In this document: positions 49,770-57,829 of the stretch, one piece after another
Layout of the letters: every line of letters begins with the position of its first letter
Numbering within the stretch: the first letter of the stretch is position 1
From: Pseudomonas sp. SJZ074
GTDB lineage: Bacteria; Pseudomonadota; Gammaproteobacteria; Pseudomonadales; Pseudomonadaceae
Assembly (NCBI RefSeq): GCF_007828215.1
Contig: NZ_VIUE01000017.1
Location: 1-64,000, forward strand
DNA: 64,000 nt
Direction: 5' to 3'
Program-made: the position numbers and the translations under genes
The notes under the pieces: model-generated
Databases searched by the model: none
Told to the model about the DNA's origin: nothing
The model's input: the letters and a program-made list of their open reading frames with translations, nothing else

Positions 49770-50258
49770 ATGGAAGGTTTAGTCAAGCTGGACCGGATTG
49801 ATATCAACATCTTGGTTGAGCTGCAAAAAGATGGCCGCATTACCAATGTCAGCCTCGCCGACGCGGTAGGTCTGTCGGCAAGCCCATGTCTGCAGCGAGT
49901 CAAGCGGCTCGAGGCAGCCGGGTATATTTCGGGGTACAACGCACATCTCAATCTGGCCAAGATCACTGAGTCGGTCACCGTGTTCACGGAGATCACGCTA
50001 CACGACCACAAGCGCGAGGACTTCGCCAAGTTCGAGTCCAATATTCGCCTGGTCGATGAGGTGCTCGAATGCCATTTGATCAGTGGCGGTTACGATTACC
50101 TTGCACGTTTCATGACCCGCAGTATTCCGCATTACCAGGAAGTGATGGAGGGGCTGCTGGATAAGAACATCGGTATAGCCAAATACTTCAGCTACATCGT
50201 TATCAAATCGCCGGTGCTGAAGGATGGCGTGCCGCTGCGCAAGTTGCTGCATCGCTGA
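49770..50258 (+). CDS. Lrp/AsnC-family regulator (second)
   Basis: The 162-residue regulator has the AsnC helix-turn-helix (LDRIDINILVELQKDGRITNVSLADAVGLSASPCLQRVKRLEAAGYI) and a RAM domain (TVFTEITLHDHKREDFAKFESNI ... ECHLISGGYDYLARFMT). The ATG at 49770 with an ACGAGGT site is preferred over an in-frame TTG 27 bp upstream. It closes the GabT-HAD-Lrp unit, parallel to the first Lrp gene behind the phospho-lyase. Probable local regulator, perhaps acting on the inverted motif pair at 47511-47550. Confidence 0.93.
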   Translation: MEGLVKLDRIDINILVELQKDGRITNVSLADAVGLSASPCLQRVKRLEAAGYISGYNAHLNLAKITESVTVFTEITLHDHKREDFAKFESNIRLVDEVLECHLISGGYDYLARFMTRSIPHYQEVMEGLLDKNIGIAKYFSYIVIKSPVLKDGVPLRKLLHR

Positions 50259-50284
50259 TTACCGGCTCCATACCTTTGCAACGC

Positions 50285-50309
50285 AAAAAAAGCCCTTCCT
50301 GAGAAGGGC
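50285..50309 (-). terminator. Rho-independent terminator of the secreted hydrolase gene
   Basis: On the minus strand GCCCTTC, TCAG, GAAGGGC is followed by seven T, 24 bp after the hydrolase stop. It may also terminate the convergent Lrp transcript. Confidence 0.92.
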
Positions 50310-50332
50310 CTTGCGTGGCGAGTGCGCCGCTC

Positions 50333-51289
50333 TTATTCCTTGAGGAAGGTCAGCAGATCCTGGTTCAGGCGATCCTTGTGCGTCTCGGTCAAGCCGTGCG
50401 GCGCGCCAGGGTAGACGATCAGTCGGGCGCCCTTGATCAATGCCGCCGAAGCCTTGCCCGACGCGTCTATCGGCACGATCTGGTCGGCGTCGCCATGGAT
50501 CACCAGCGTCGGCACGTCGAATTTCTTCAGATCATCGCGAAAATCGGTAGCCGAGAACGCCGCGATCGAGTCATAGGTATTCTTGGCGCCACCCTGCATG
50601 CCCTGGGCCCAGAACGACTGAATCAGGCCCTGGGACGGCTTGGCGCCCTTGCGGTTGTAGCCGTAGAAGGGGCCGGAGGCGATGTCCAGGTAAAGCTGCG
50701 AGCGGTTTTCCAGGGACGCCTTGCGCAGGCCGTCGAACACCGCCAGCGGCAGGCCGCCGGGGTTGGTGTCGGTCTTGAGCATCAGTGGCGGAACAGAGGA
50801 CACCAGTACTGCTTTCTTGACGCGGGCAGTCCCGTGGCGACCGATATAGCGAGCCACTTCACCGCCCCCTGTCGAGAAGCCCACCAGGGTCACATCCTTC
50901 AGGTCCAGCGCTTCAATGACCGCTGCCAGGTCGTCGGCATAGTGATCCATGTCGTTGCCTTCCCACGGCTGGCTGGAGCGCCCGTGGCCGCGACGGTCAT
51001 GGGCGACAACCCGATAACCTTTCGACGCGAGGAACATCATCTGCGCCTCCCAGCTGTCGGAGTCCAGCGGCCAGCCGTGGCTGAAGGTGACGACCTGACC
51101 GTCGCGCGGGCCCCAATCCTTGTAGTACAGCTGGACGCCGTCCTTGGTGGTGATGTAGCTGGCGGACTGGATGACGCTGCCGACGGCAGAGGTGGTGGCA
51201 GGGGCGCTGGGTTGTGCCGGCGCGGCTTGCGCGCCGACGGTCGCGAGTGCCAAGGTAGCGATGGCCAGGGTGCGGTTGAACGTGTTCAT
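50333..51289 (-). CDS. Secreted alpha/beta hydrolase, non-heme chloroperoxidase-like
   Basis: The 318-residue protein has a Sec signal peptide (MNTFNRTLAIATLALATVGAQAAPA) and an alpha/beta hydrolase fold of the cofactor-free haloperoxidase/esterase group: YKDWGPRDGQVVTFSHGWPLDSDSW, nucleophile Ser in LVGFSTGGGEVARYIGRHG, Asp in VIHGDADQIVPID, His in YPGAPHGLTETH. Natural activity is most likely esterase; perhydrolysis is a side reaction in the family. It is monocistronic, convergent with the Lrp gene. An AG-rich site precedes the ATG. Confidence 0.9.
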   Translation of the reverse strand: MNTFNRTLAIATLALATVGAQAAPAQPSAPATTSAVGSVIQSASYITTKDGVQLYYKDWGPRDGQVVTFSHGWPLDSDSWEAQMMFLASKGYRVVAHDRRGHGRSSQPWEGNDMDHYADDLAAVIEALDLKDVTLVGFSTGGGEVARYIGRHGTARVKKAVLVSSVPPLMLKTDTNPGGLPLAVFDGLRKASLENRSQLYLDIASGPFYGYNRKGAKPSQGLIQSFWAQGMQGGAKNTYDSIAAFSATDFRDDLKKFDVPTLVIHGDADQIVPIDASGKASAALIKGARLIVYPGAPHGLTETHKDRLNQDLLTFLKE

Positions 51290-51567
51290 TGGGCTCTCTC
51301 CATAAGGGCTGGGTGATTGTCGCGACCGCTGTCGATCGCGTTGGTGGGCAGATTAGAGAGGTCGGGCAATGACGAGAACGGCGCTGGTATCGATAGCGAC
51401 TATAGGAATTACAGATACTTGCGAGGTTTTGGTTATGGAAGCTTGCTCACGATGAGGTCGAAGGTGAATCGCCTGCTCATCCAGCACAACAGTGTTTGGG
51501 GTCTATGCTTACCTTGTCCCTCCGGTCAGCCCGCCCATGGAACGCCAACAGTCCTCCAGGAGTACAC

Positions 51568-52317
51568 GTGAAGCCTTTGACCCCCGCCACGGCGTTGCTC
51601 TGTCTATTGCTCGGCACGGGTGTGGTCAGGGCCGAGGAATATCAGGTGGTCACTGAGGAGTGGGCCCCTTACAACTATCAGGAGAACCGTCAACTCACCG
51701 GCATGACCACGGAAATCGTCCGGGCCATCATGGCGCTGACCGGGGATGAGTTCGAGGTGCTGTTGCAGCCCAGTATGCGTGCCACCCAGGTCTTGAAGAA
51801 CCGGCCCAAGACGATCATGTATTCGCTGTTCCGCACGCCGGAGCGTGAGCCGTTGTACAAGTGGGTCGGACCGATCGTGGAGGAAGCCATCTATCCTTAT
51901 CAACTGGCGCGTACACCGCCGGTGAATTCCCTGGAACAACTGCTGGGCGCCCCGCAGATCACCACGCGGCACGCCGGGCTGGTGCCTGAGAAGCTGCAGT
52001 CGCTGGGCTTCAAGAACCTCGACAAAAGTGCCACGGAGAGCAAGTTGCTCTACCGCATGCTGCTGGCGGGGCGCACCGACATCATCGTGGGGGACACCGA
52101 CGCAGGGGTGGCGTATTACAGCCGCCAGTTGAACATCGCCCCCGGCACGCTCCGCAAGATACCCATCGAGTTGTACCGCTCATCGCTGTACATCGCGTTC
52201 AGTCCAGACAGCGAGGATGAACGAGTCGCCGCGTGGGCCAATGCCTTGGAACAGCTACGCCAATCTGGCGAGTTGAAGCGTATCCAGCATCGTTACGAGC
52301 AGCCCCCGGCGCAATGA
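51568..52317 (+). CDS. Periplasmic solute-binding protein, SBP_bac_3 type
   Basis: The 249-residue protein begins with GTG at 51568, with AGGAG six bases upstream, and has a signal peptide (KPLTPATALLCLLLGTGVVRAEE). YQVVTEEWAPYNYQENRQLTGMTTEIVRAI is the standard start of family 3 amino-acid-type binding proteins. No permease or ATPase is adjacent, so it may be an orphan binding protein or a signalling partner. The ligand is unknown. Confidence 0.85.
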   Translation: MKPLTPATALLCLLLGTGVVRAEEYQVVTEEWAPYNYQENRQLTGMTTEIVRAIMALTGDEFEVLLQPSMRATQVLKNRPKTIMYSLFRTPEREPLYKWVGPIVEEAIYPYQLARTPPVNSLEQLLGAPQITTRHAGLVPEKLQSLGFKNLDKSATESKLLYRMLLAGRTDIIVGDTDAGVAYYSRQLNIAPGTLRKIPIELYRSSLYIAFSPDSEDERVAAWANALEQLRQSGELKRIQHRYEQPPAQ

Positions 52318-52378
52318 CCGGTCAACCGAAAGAAGGCTGCTGCATTGATCACAGATTTTCATGTCGTCGATTCGAGGC

Positions 52379-53179
52379 TCAGAATTTGTAGACGATACCC
52401 AGCCTACCCATGATTTCCAACGCATTGGCCAGGCCCAAGCCGTTCATGGGCAAGCAGGCGAAGCTCTGGTGTTCATCGAAATGAGTGCCGATGGCTAATA
52501 GTTTCAGGTCATGGGGATCCAGTTGTGCGTTGAAATACTGGAGCAGCGCCCGTTCCCAATCGTCGGCGCCGTTGACAGTATCGATGGCTTTACGGTCGGG
52601 CATAGCGATCTCGATGTTCAACTGCCGTAACGGGCCAAGGCTATTGACGGCGCAGACCCCATGGGACGACCACTCTTTCCATTCGAACCCGGCCAGTTGA
52701 TTGGCCTGGGCAAGCGCTGTTTCGAGCTGAGTCCACGCCCAGTCCCACTGTGCCGTTGGCGGCGCAATGCCCTGGATGAGCGCCTGTGCGCGATCCTCGT
52801 CGAACAGGCAATCGAACAGATCGGCCAAGGTATCGACCTGATCGAGCTGTGGCCCCGGACCTTGGGTGTCCAGGTCCCGGCTCAGACGCTGCCACAGATT
52901 GCCCAGTTCCTCCCAGTCTTGCTCATCCATGTCATCCGCGATCACCTTTGCCTTATCGCCGCGCTGGTAGTTGTCCAGTCGTGTCTTGAGGACACGTATC
53001 GCGCCGTCGACGAGATCGACCTCGTAGCTGCGGTAGTCCAGGTAGTTGGTCTGGAAAACGATGCGATCGGGAAATATCTCTTGGACGAGATCTTCTTCAG
53101 CGTCGAAATACGCCGCACCGTCGAGTGCGCCATGGGCGGCAATGATGCGTTGGAACGGCAGGGTGTCGATTGGGTTCAT
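52379..53179 (-). CDS. Conserved hypothetical protein
   Basis: A 266-residue acidic soluble protein with several Trp and no signal peptide or membrane segment. I do not recognise the family with certainty. The ATG at 53179 (MNPIDTLPFQRIIAAHG) is chosen; an in-frame GTG at 53212 is possible. The mid-region DEDRAQALIQGIAPPTAQWDWAWTQLETAL and the C-terminal LKLLAIGTHFDEHQSFACLP look well structured. It is divergent from the DUF2986-like small gene, with an 82-bp gap. No function can be suggested. Confidence 0.75.
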   Translation of the reverse strand: MNPIDTLPFQRIIAAHGALDGAAYFDAEEDLVQEIFPDRIVFQTNYLDYRSYEVDLVDGAIRVLKTRLDNYQRGDKAKVIADDMDEQDWEELGNLWQRLSRDLDTQGPGPQLDQVDTLADLFDCLFDEDRAQALIQGIAPPTAQWDWAWTQLETALAQANQLAGFEWKEWSSHGVCAVNSLGPLRQLNIEIAMPDRKAIDTVNGADDWERALLQYFNAQLDPHDLKLLAIGTHFDEHQSFACLPMNGLGLANALEIMGRLGIVYKF

Positions 53180-53261
53180 GTGGGTCCGATCATAGGGGAT
53201 TGTGGCGTTCACGGCTTGAGGTCTGTCATTATCCTGGGCGCCAGGATTTGAGCAGAAGCGT

Positions 53262-53426
53262 ATGAATCGTCAGAAAAAAATCAAGCAGCTACTGAAGGCC
53301 CACGCCAAAAAGGCGAGTGCCAAGTTGGCGCCGAAAAACAAACCCAAGTACGTCAGTAAAGCAGACCGATTGAAACTGGCTGCTGAATCCAGTGAAGAAC
53401 CAGCCACTATCCCTGAAAGTTGGTGA
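53262..53426 (+). CDS. Small basic protein, DUF2986-like
   Basis: The 54-residue frame (MNRQKKIKQLLKAHAKKASA ... PESW) is strongly basic in its first 40 residues and acidic at the end, like the short DUF2986 proteins of gamma-proteobacteria. AGCAGAAG before the ATG is a weak ribosome binding site. It is too small for most gene finders but the composition and conserved look support a real gene. Function unknown. Confidence 0.65.
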   Translation: MNRQKKIKQLLKAHAKKASAKLAPKNKPKYVSKADRLKLAAESSEEPATIPESW

Positions 53427-53439
53427 GTAGGTCACAAAA

Positions 53440-53606
53440 CCTGTGGGAGCGGGCTTGCTCGCGAAGGCGCCGGGTCAGTTGATGAAGAGATTGGCTGATC
53501 CATCGCTTTCGCGAGCAAGCCCGCTCCCACAGTTGTTTTTGGGGCTCCTCGGGATTTATGTTCGCCACGATTCCCTGTGGAGCGAGCCTGCTCGCGATAG
53601 CGGCCG
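53440..53606. repeat. REP cluster
   Basis: A REP doublet (CCTGTGGGAGCGGGCTTGC near 53440 and its inverse ending CCCGCTCCCACAG at 53532) is followed by a degenerate third unit, CTGTGGAGCGAGCCTGCTCG near 53575. It lies downstream of the small gene and the convergent AraC gene. Confidence 0.9.
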
Positions 53607-53641
53607 GTCAGCCGCCGCCGGTGCTTCTGGAAATGCTCCTT

Positions 53642-54415
53642 TCATATAAAAAACTTGCTCGGCGTCTTGCCAAACTGCTTCCTGAACATGTTCGTGAACG
53701 CGCTCGGGCTGTCGTACCCCAGCGCTAGCGCAACATCGATGATCTTTTCTCCCACCGCCATTCGCTCCACCGCTTGCAGCAGGCGCACCTGCTGTCTCCA
53801 CTGCCCGAAGGTAATCCCGGTTTCCTTGCGAAACAGCCGCTGGATCGTCTTCCCATCAAGGCCGAGGCGGGCGCTCCAATCCGACAGTGTCGAGCCATCG
53901 GCAGGATCGCCTTGCAGCGTGACGCAGATCTTTTTGATCCGCGGGTCCGTGGGTTGCGGAAGGTGCAGCGGCAGGGTGGGGAGCAGGGCGAGCTCATCGA
54001 GAATCAACTCCATCACCCTGGCTGCGCGGGTGTTCGGGGCGTGGGGAAGCGGAAGGTGCACTGCGACCTTGATCAGTTCACTCAATAGGGCGGAAATGCT
54101 GACGGCTTTCGTTTCGGTCGGAAGGTCCGCCACTGCGTCAGGCCGGACAAATATGCTGCGCATTTTGACGTGGCCCACGCACCGCACGGAATGTCTCTGC
54201 CCGCATGGCATCCACAGCCCCCGGTTCGACGGGACGGTCCACTGGCTGGACGCCGTGTGTACGACCATCACGCCTTCGACGGCGTAGATCAATTGGTGCT
54301 TTTCATGGGCGTGCGGGGGGATGAACCAGTCCGCAGGGTAATCGGTTGCCCGCCCGATCATGGTCCAGGCACCTTCGTCGATTTCGAGCAACGCTTCATT
54401 CAAGGGTTTGATCAT
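53642..54415 (-). CDS. AraC-family regulator divergent from fsr
   Basis: The 257-residue protein has an N-terminal cupin-type effector domain (FIPPHAHEKHQLIYAVEGVMVVHTASSQWTVPSNRGLWMPCGQRH) and a C-terminal AraC DNA-binding domain (LSDWSARLGLDGKTIQRLFRKETGITFGQWRQQVRLLQAVERM ... ALGYDSPSAFTNMFRKQFGKTPSKFF). The ATG at 54415 has an AAGGA site six bases upstream and is preferred over two in-frame codons further up. It probably regulates the divergent efflux gene; the 143-bp intergenic region should hold the operator. Confidence 0.92.
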   Translation of the reverse strand: MIKPLNEALLEIDEGAWTMIGRATDYPADWFIPPHAHEKHQLIYAVEGVMVVHTASSQWTVPSNRGLWMPCGQRHSVRCVGHVKMRSIFVRPDAVADLPTETKAVSISALLSELIKVAVHLPLPHAPNTRAARVMELILDELALLPTLPLHLPQPTDPRIKKICVTLQGDPADGSTLSDWSARLGLDGKTIQRLFRKETGITFGQWRQQVRLLQAVERMAVGEKIIDVALALGYDSPSAFTNMFRKQFGKTPSKFFI

Positions 54416-54558
54416 GATGTCCTTTTTGCGACGGTTGATTCCCTTGTCCAGTGAGACAGACATTTGCGTGGATTCTAGGATGACGACCAGCCTGTCAGAA
54501 AGTGCTGTCATCTTCTGCCCAGGTTTTTTTTCAGACCTATCGCCTGGAAGCTTTTGTC

Positions 54559-55770
54559 ATGTCCACCACCGCCACAGTCTCGACCACTGCCTCAGTCGTC
54601 AACCAAACGAGCCCGCTTGTCATGCGGATCATTGGTGCCTGCGCACTCGCGCATTTGATCAATGACCTCATTCAGGCTGTACTGCCTTCCATCTACCCGA
54701 TGCTGAAGGCCAACTATGGGCTGAGTTTTGCCCAGGTGGGACTGATCACGCTCACCTTTCAGCTGACCGCCTCCCTGTTGCAGCCCTGGGTGGGTTATCA
54801 CACCGACCGTCACCCCAAGCCCTGGCTGTTGCCTGCCGGCATGGTCTGCACCCTCATCGGCATCATGATGCTGGCGTTCGTTGGCAGCTTTGGCGCGATC
54901 CTTCTGGCCTCCGCGCTGGTGGGCATCGGCTCGTCGACCTTCCATCCAGAGACCTCGCGTGTGGCCCGGCTCGCTTCAGGCGGTCGCTATGGCCTGGCGC
55001 AATCGACCTTCCAGGTCGGCGGTAATGCGGGCAGTGCCTTCGGTCCGTTGCTGGCCGCGGCCATCGTGATTCCGTTTGGTCAAGGCCATGTTGCCTGGTT
55101 CGGCCTGTTTGCGGTCTTCGCCATTTTCGTGCAGTACGGCTTGAGCCGTTGGTACCGTAACCACCTCAACCTGTTCAAGTTGAAACAGGGCGGCAAGGCA
55201 ACCCATGGTCTGTCCAAGGCGCGGGTGACCGCCGCACTGGTGGTCCTGGCATTGCTGGTGTTCTCCAAGTATTTCTACATGGCGAGTTTCACCAGCTACT
55301 TCACGTTCTACCTGATCGAGAAATTCCACCTGTCGGTGACCAGCTCTCAGGTGTACCTGTTCCTGTTCCTGGGAGCGGTGGCCGCCGGCACGTTCTTCGG
55401 TGGCCCCATCGGCGACAAGATCGGCCGCAAGAAGGTCATCTGGTTCTCGATCCTGGGCGCGGCACCGTTCACCCTGGCGCTGCCTTATGTGGATCTGTTC
55501 TGGACCGGCGTGCTGAGCATGATCATCGGCTTCATCCTCGCCTCGGCGTTCTCCGCCATCGTCGTCTTTGCCCAGGAACTGGTGCCGGGCAATGTCGGCA
55601 TGATTGCCGGCGTATTCTTCGGCCTGATGTTTGGTTTCGGCGGCATCGGCGCGGCGTTGCTGGGATATCTCGCGGACATCCACGGCATCGAATACGTCTA
55701 CACGCTGTGTTCCTACCTGCCGTTGCTGGGTGTGTTGACGATTCTGCTGCCTTCGACCAAGGGCGTTTAA
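54559..55770 (+). CDS. fsr: Fosmidomycin resistance-type MFS efflux protein
   Basis: The 403-residue inner-membrane protein has 12 predicted helices and matches E. coli Fsr closely: HLINDLIQAVLPSIYPMLKANYGLSFAQVGLITLTFQL, GYHTDRHPKPWLLP, STFHPETSRVARLASGGRYGLAQSTFQVGGNAGSAFGPLLAA, and GPIGDKIGRKKVIWFSILGAAPFTLALPYV. It is a proton-driven exporter conferring fosmidomycin resistance in E. coli; here the natural substrate is unknown. The ATG at 54559 has a GGAAG site. Divergent AraC regulator upstream. Confidence 0.92.
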   Translation: MSTTATVSTTASVVNQTSPLVMRIIGACALAHLINDLIQAVLPSIYPMLKANYGLSFAQVGLITLTFQLTASLLQPWVGYHTDRHPKPWLLPAGMVCTLIGIMMLAFVGSFGAILLASALVGIGSSTFHPETSRVARLASGGRYGLAQSTFQVGGNAGSAFGPLLAAAIVIPFGQGHVAWFGLFAVFAIFVQYGLSRWYRNHLNLFKLKQGGKATHGLSKARVTAALVVLALLVFSKYFYMASFTSYFTFYLIEKFHLSVTSSQVYLFLFLGAVAAGTFFGGPIGDKIGRKKVIWFSILGAAPFTLALPYVDLFWTGVLSMIIGFILASAFSAIVVFAQELVPGNVGMIAGVFFGLMFGFGGIGAALLGYLADIHGIEYVYTLCSYLPLLGVLTILLPSTKGV

Positions 55771-55785
55771 AAGCGTTATCCCTCG

Positions 55786-55862
55786 GTGGGAGCGAGCGGT
55801 ATGTCAGTCGCTGGAAGGCTGAATGTGCCGCTGTCATCGCGAGCAGCCTCGCTCCCACATTT
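55786..55862. repeat. REP doublet downstream of fsr
   Basis: GGTGGGAGCGAGC and the inverted CATCGCGAGCAGCCTCGCTCC form a REP-type hairpin pair in the 147-bp gap between the fsr stop and the convergent tetR stop. Confidence 0.8.
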
Positions 55863-55917
55863 TTGCAAGGTGACTACCGGCTGCTGTAGAGAAGGGAGCT
55901 GCCTATCCATCCCGGAG

Positions 55918-56520
55918 TCATCGTTCCGGTTCGGCCGCATCCGCCGTTCCCGAGGGCGCGATCATTCCAAGAATTGCATCACGGCACACAGCAAGAATTT
56001 CATCGGCCAGCGGCGAGTCATCCGGGCAGGCGCGGGACATGACCACAGCGCCAAGGGCATGCGCCATCAGGGCAAGATGCTTTGCCCGGACATGCGCAGC
56101 GTCTGGGTTGCCCGCTTCGCTCCCGCTTTCGCACAACGCCGTGAGCTGGGCTTCAATGCCGGCAGCAAACGTGGCGCGAACCCCTTCTTCTTTGCGCGCG
56201 GCATCACCGCACAAGGCTGCCAGTGTGCACCCTGTGGCGCGATGATCGCGGTGATCGCGCGCCAGATAGGTCTTCACGAAATCTTCAGTCGAGGCGCCAA
56301 CCAATAGCGCGGCAGACTGTTCAATGCCGCACGCCGACGACTCCGCCATCAGATCGGCTTTGGAGTTGAAGTGTTTGTAGAACCCTCCCTGGGTAAAACC
56401 GGCAGCGGCCATTAAATCCGCTATACCTACGCCGTCATAGCCGCGCTCTCGAAAGAGAGCCGACGCTGTTTCCACGATGTGCGCACGATTTTCCTGCGCC
56501 TGTTTTTTCGAGACTTTCAT
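55918..56520 (-). CDS. TetR-family repressor divergent from a quinone reductase
   Basis: The 200-residue regulator has an N-terminal TetR domain (ENRAHIVETASALFRERGYDGVGIADLMAAAGFTQGGFYKHFNSKADLMAE) and a C-terminal ligand domain like that of the YcdC/AcrR_C-type repressors (GCTLAALCGDAARKEEGVRATFAAGIEAQL). It is divergent from the oxidoreductase at 56697, with a 20-bp palindrome between them that is its likely operator. Confidence 0.93.
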   Translation of the reverse strand: MKVSKKQAQENRAHIVETASALFRERGYDGVGIADLMAAAGFTQGGFYKHFNSKADLMAESSACGIEQSAALLVGASTEDFVKTYLARDHRDHRATGCTLAALCGDAARKEEGVRATFAAGIEAQLTALCESGSEAGNPDAAHVRAKHLALMAHALGAVVMSRACPDDSPLADEILAVCRDAILGMIAPSGTADAAEPER

Positions 56521-56560
56521 GGCCTATCCACGGGGTTTTCATCTATGACGTCAGCATGCA

Positions 56561-56580
56561 TTGATGTCGACTGACATCAA
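56561..56580. promoter_or_regulatory. Palindromic operator for the TetR-type repressor
   Basis: TTGATGTC, GACT, GACATCAA is a perfect 8+4+8 inverted repeat, 41 bp from the tetR start and 117 bp from the oxidoreductase start. TTGACT (56585-56590) just beside it could be the -35 of the rightward promoter. Size and position suit a TetR-dimer site. Confidence 0.7.
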
Positions 56581-56696
56581 AATGTTGACTTTTTAGAGTT
56601 CGGTCGCAATCATTATCTGCGCTTCCATCAAAATCTGAAAGCAAATCTGAGCTGCGATACGCCATAGCCCCTACCATCCAACCTATCGGAATCAAT

Positions 56697-57698
56697 ATGA
56701 AAGCACTCACCTTCAAACGCTATGGCAAGTCGTCGGACGTCGGGTTTGAGCAGGTTTCTCGCCCAGCCATCAAGCCTGACGAATTGTTGGTCGAGGTTCA
56801 CGCTGCCGGGTTGAACCCGATCGACAACATGATTCTCACGGGCATGTTCAAACCCGTTTTGAAGTTCCAGCTACCCGCCACGATAGGCAGCGATCTCGCT
56901 GGCGTAGTCAGGGAGGTTGGAAGCGCTGTGACTCGCTTCAAGGTCGGTGACGCCATTTTTGCCAGTGTGTTTGATCTTGGCATCGGTTCACTCGCCGAGT
57001 ATGTCGCCGTACCGGAGCATGTTGCCGCGCTCAAGCCAGACAACTTGGACTTCGTGCAGGCTGCTTCTATTCCGATGGTGGGGCTTACCGCCTGGCAAGC
57101 GTTGAAAGGGCGTGCACACCTTGAATCCGATCAGAAAGTGTTCATACCGGCGGGCTCAGGGGGTATCGGGACGTTCGCGATCCAACTGGCAAAGTACCTG
57201 GGCGCCAAGGTAGCCACGACCACCAGCACCGCCAATACCGAGTGGGTTGGCAACTTGGGTGCAGACGAAGTGATCGACTATAAGAACCAGAATTTCGAAC
57301 AGGTACTCAAGAGATACGATGTGGTACTCGGTACAACCAGGGGGGATGCGCTTGAGAAGTCCGTTGGCATTCTCAAACCCGGAGGAAAAATTGTTTCCCT
57401 CGTCGGCCCGTTGGACAAAGCCTTCGCTCAAACTCGCCGGCTGAACTTCCTCCTTACCTTCGTATTCGGCCTGATGAGTCGCAAGATCATGGGCCTGGCA
57501 AAGAAAAACGACATTAGCTATTCATTTCTCTTCGTCCGCCCGGATGGGGCTCAATTGAATGCGCTTGGCGAGCTGATCAACGCTGGGCATATCAAGCCAG
57601 TGATTGACCAGGTCTTTCCCTTTGAGCAAGCCAAGGGAGCGCTCGACTATCTGGCTCAGGGGCGCGCGAAGGGGAAGGTTGTGGTAAGGGTCAAGTGA
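56697..57698 (+). CDS. NADPH:quinone oxidoreductase-like medium-chain reductase
   Basis: The 333-residue protein is a zinc-free medium-chain dehydrogenase/reductase of the QOR/enoyl reductase type: GLNPIDNMILTG, IGSDLAGVVREVGSAVTRFKVGDAIFAS, the cofactor fold VFIPAGSGGIGTFAIQLAKYLGAKVATTTS, and a C-terminal GHIKPVIDQVFPFEQAKGALDYLAQGRAKGKVVV. Likely reduces quinones or reactive enones, protecting against electrophiles, under control of the divergent TetR repressor. Confidence 0.92.
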   Translation: MKALTFKRYGKSSDVGFEQVSRPAIKPDELLVEVHAAGLNPIDNMILTGMFKPVLKFQLPATIGSDLAGVVREVGSAVTRFKVGDAIFASVFDLGIGSLAEYVAVPEHVAALKPDNLDFVQAASIPMVGLTAWQALKGRAHLESDQKVFIPAGSGGIGTFAIQLAKYLGAKVATTTSTANTEWVGNLGADEVIDYKNQNFEQVLKRYDVVLGTTRGDALEKSVGILKPGGKIVSLVGPLDKAFAQTRRLNFLLTFVFGLMSRKIMGLAKKNDISYSFLFVRPDGAQLNALGELINAGHIKPVIDQVFPFEQAKGALDYLAQGRAKGKVVVRVK

Positions 57699-57829
57699 GG
57701 GGGGGGGGCGCTACCAAGCGGGCTCGGTCGCAAGTAATCAGATGATGGCCTTTTGATTTCAAACGGATCTCGCTAGAATCCGCCTCCCTCTCTGTGAGCG
57801 GCATAAGCAAATTACGCAAGGAAGTTGAT

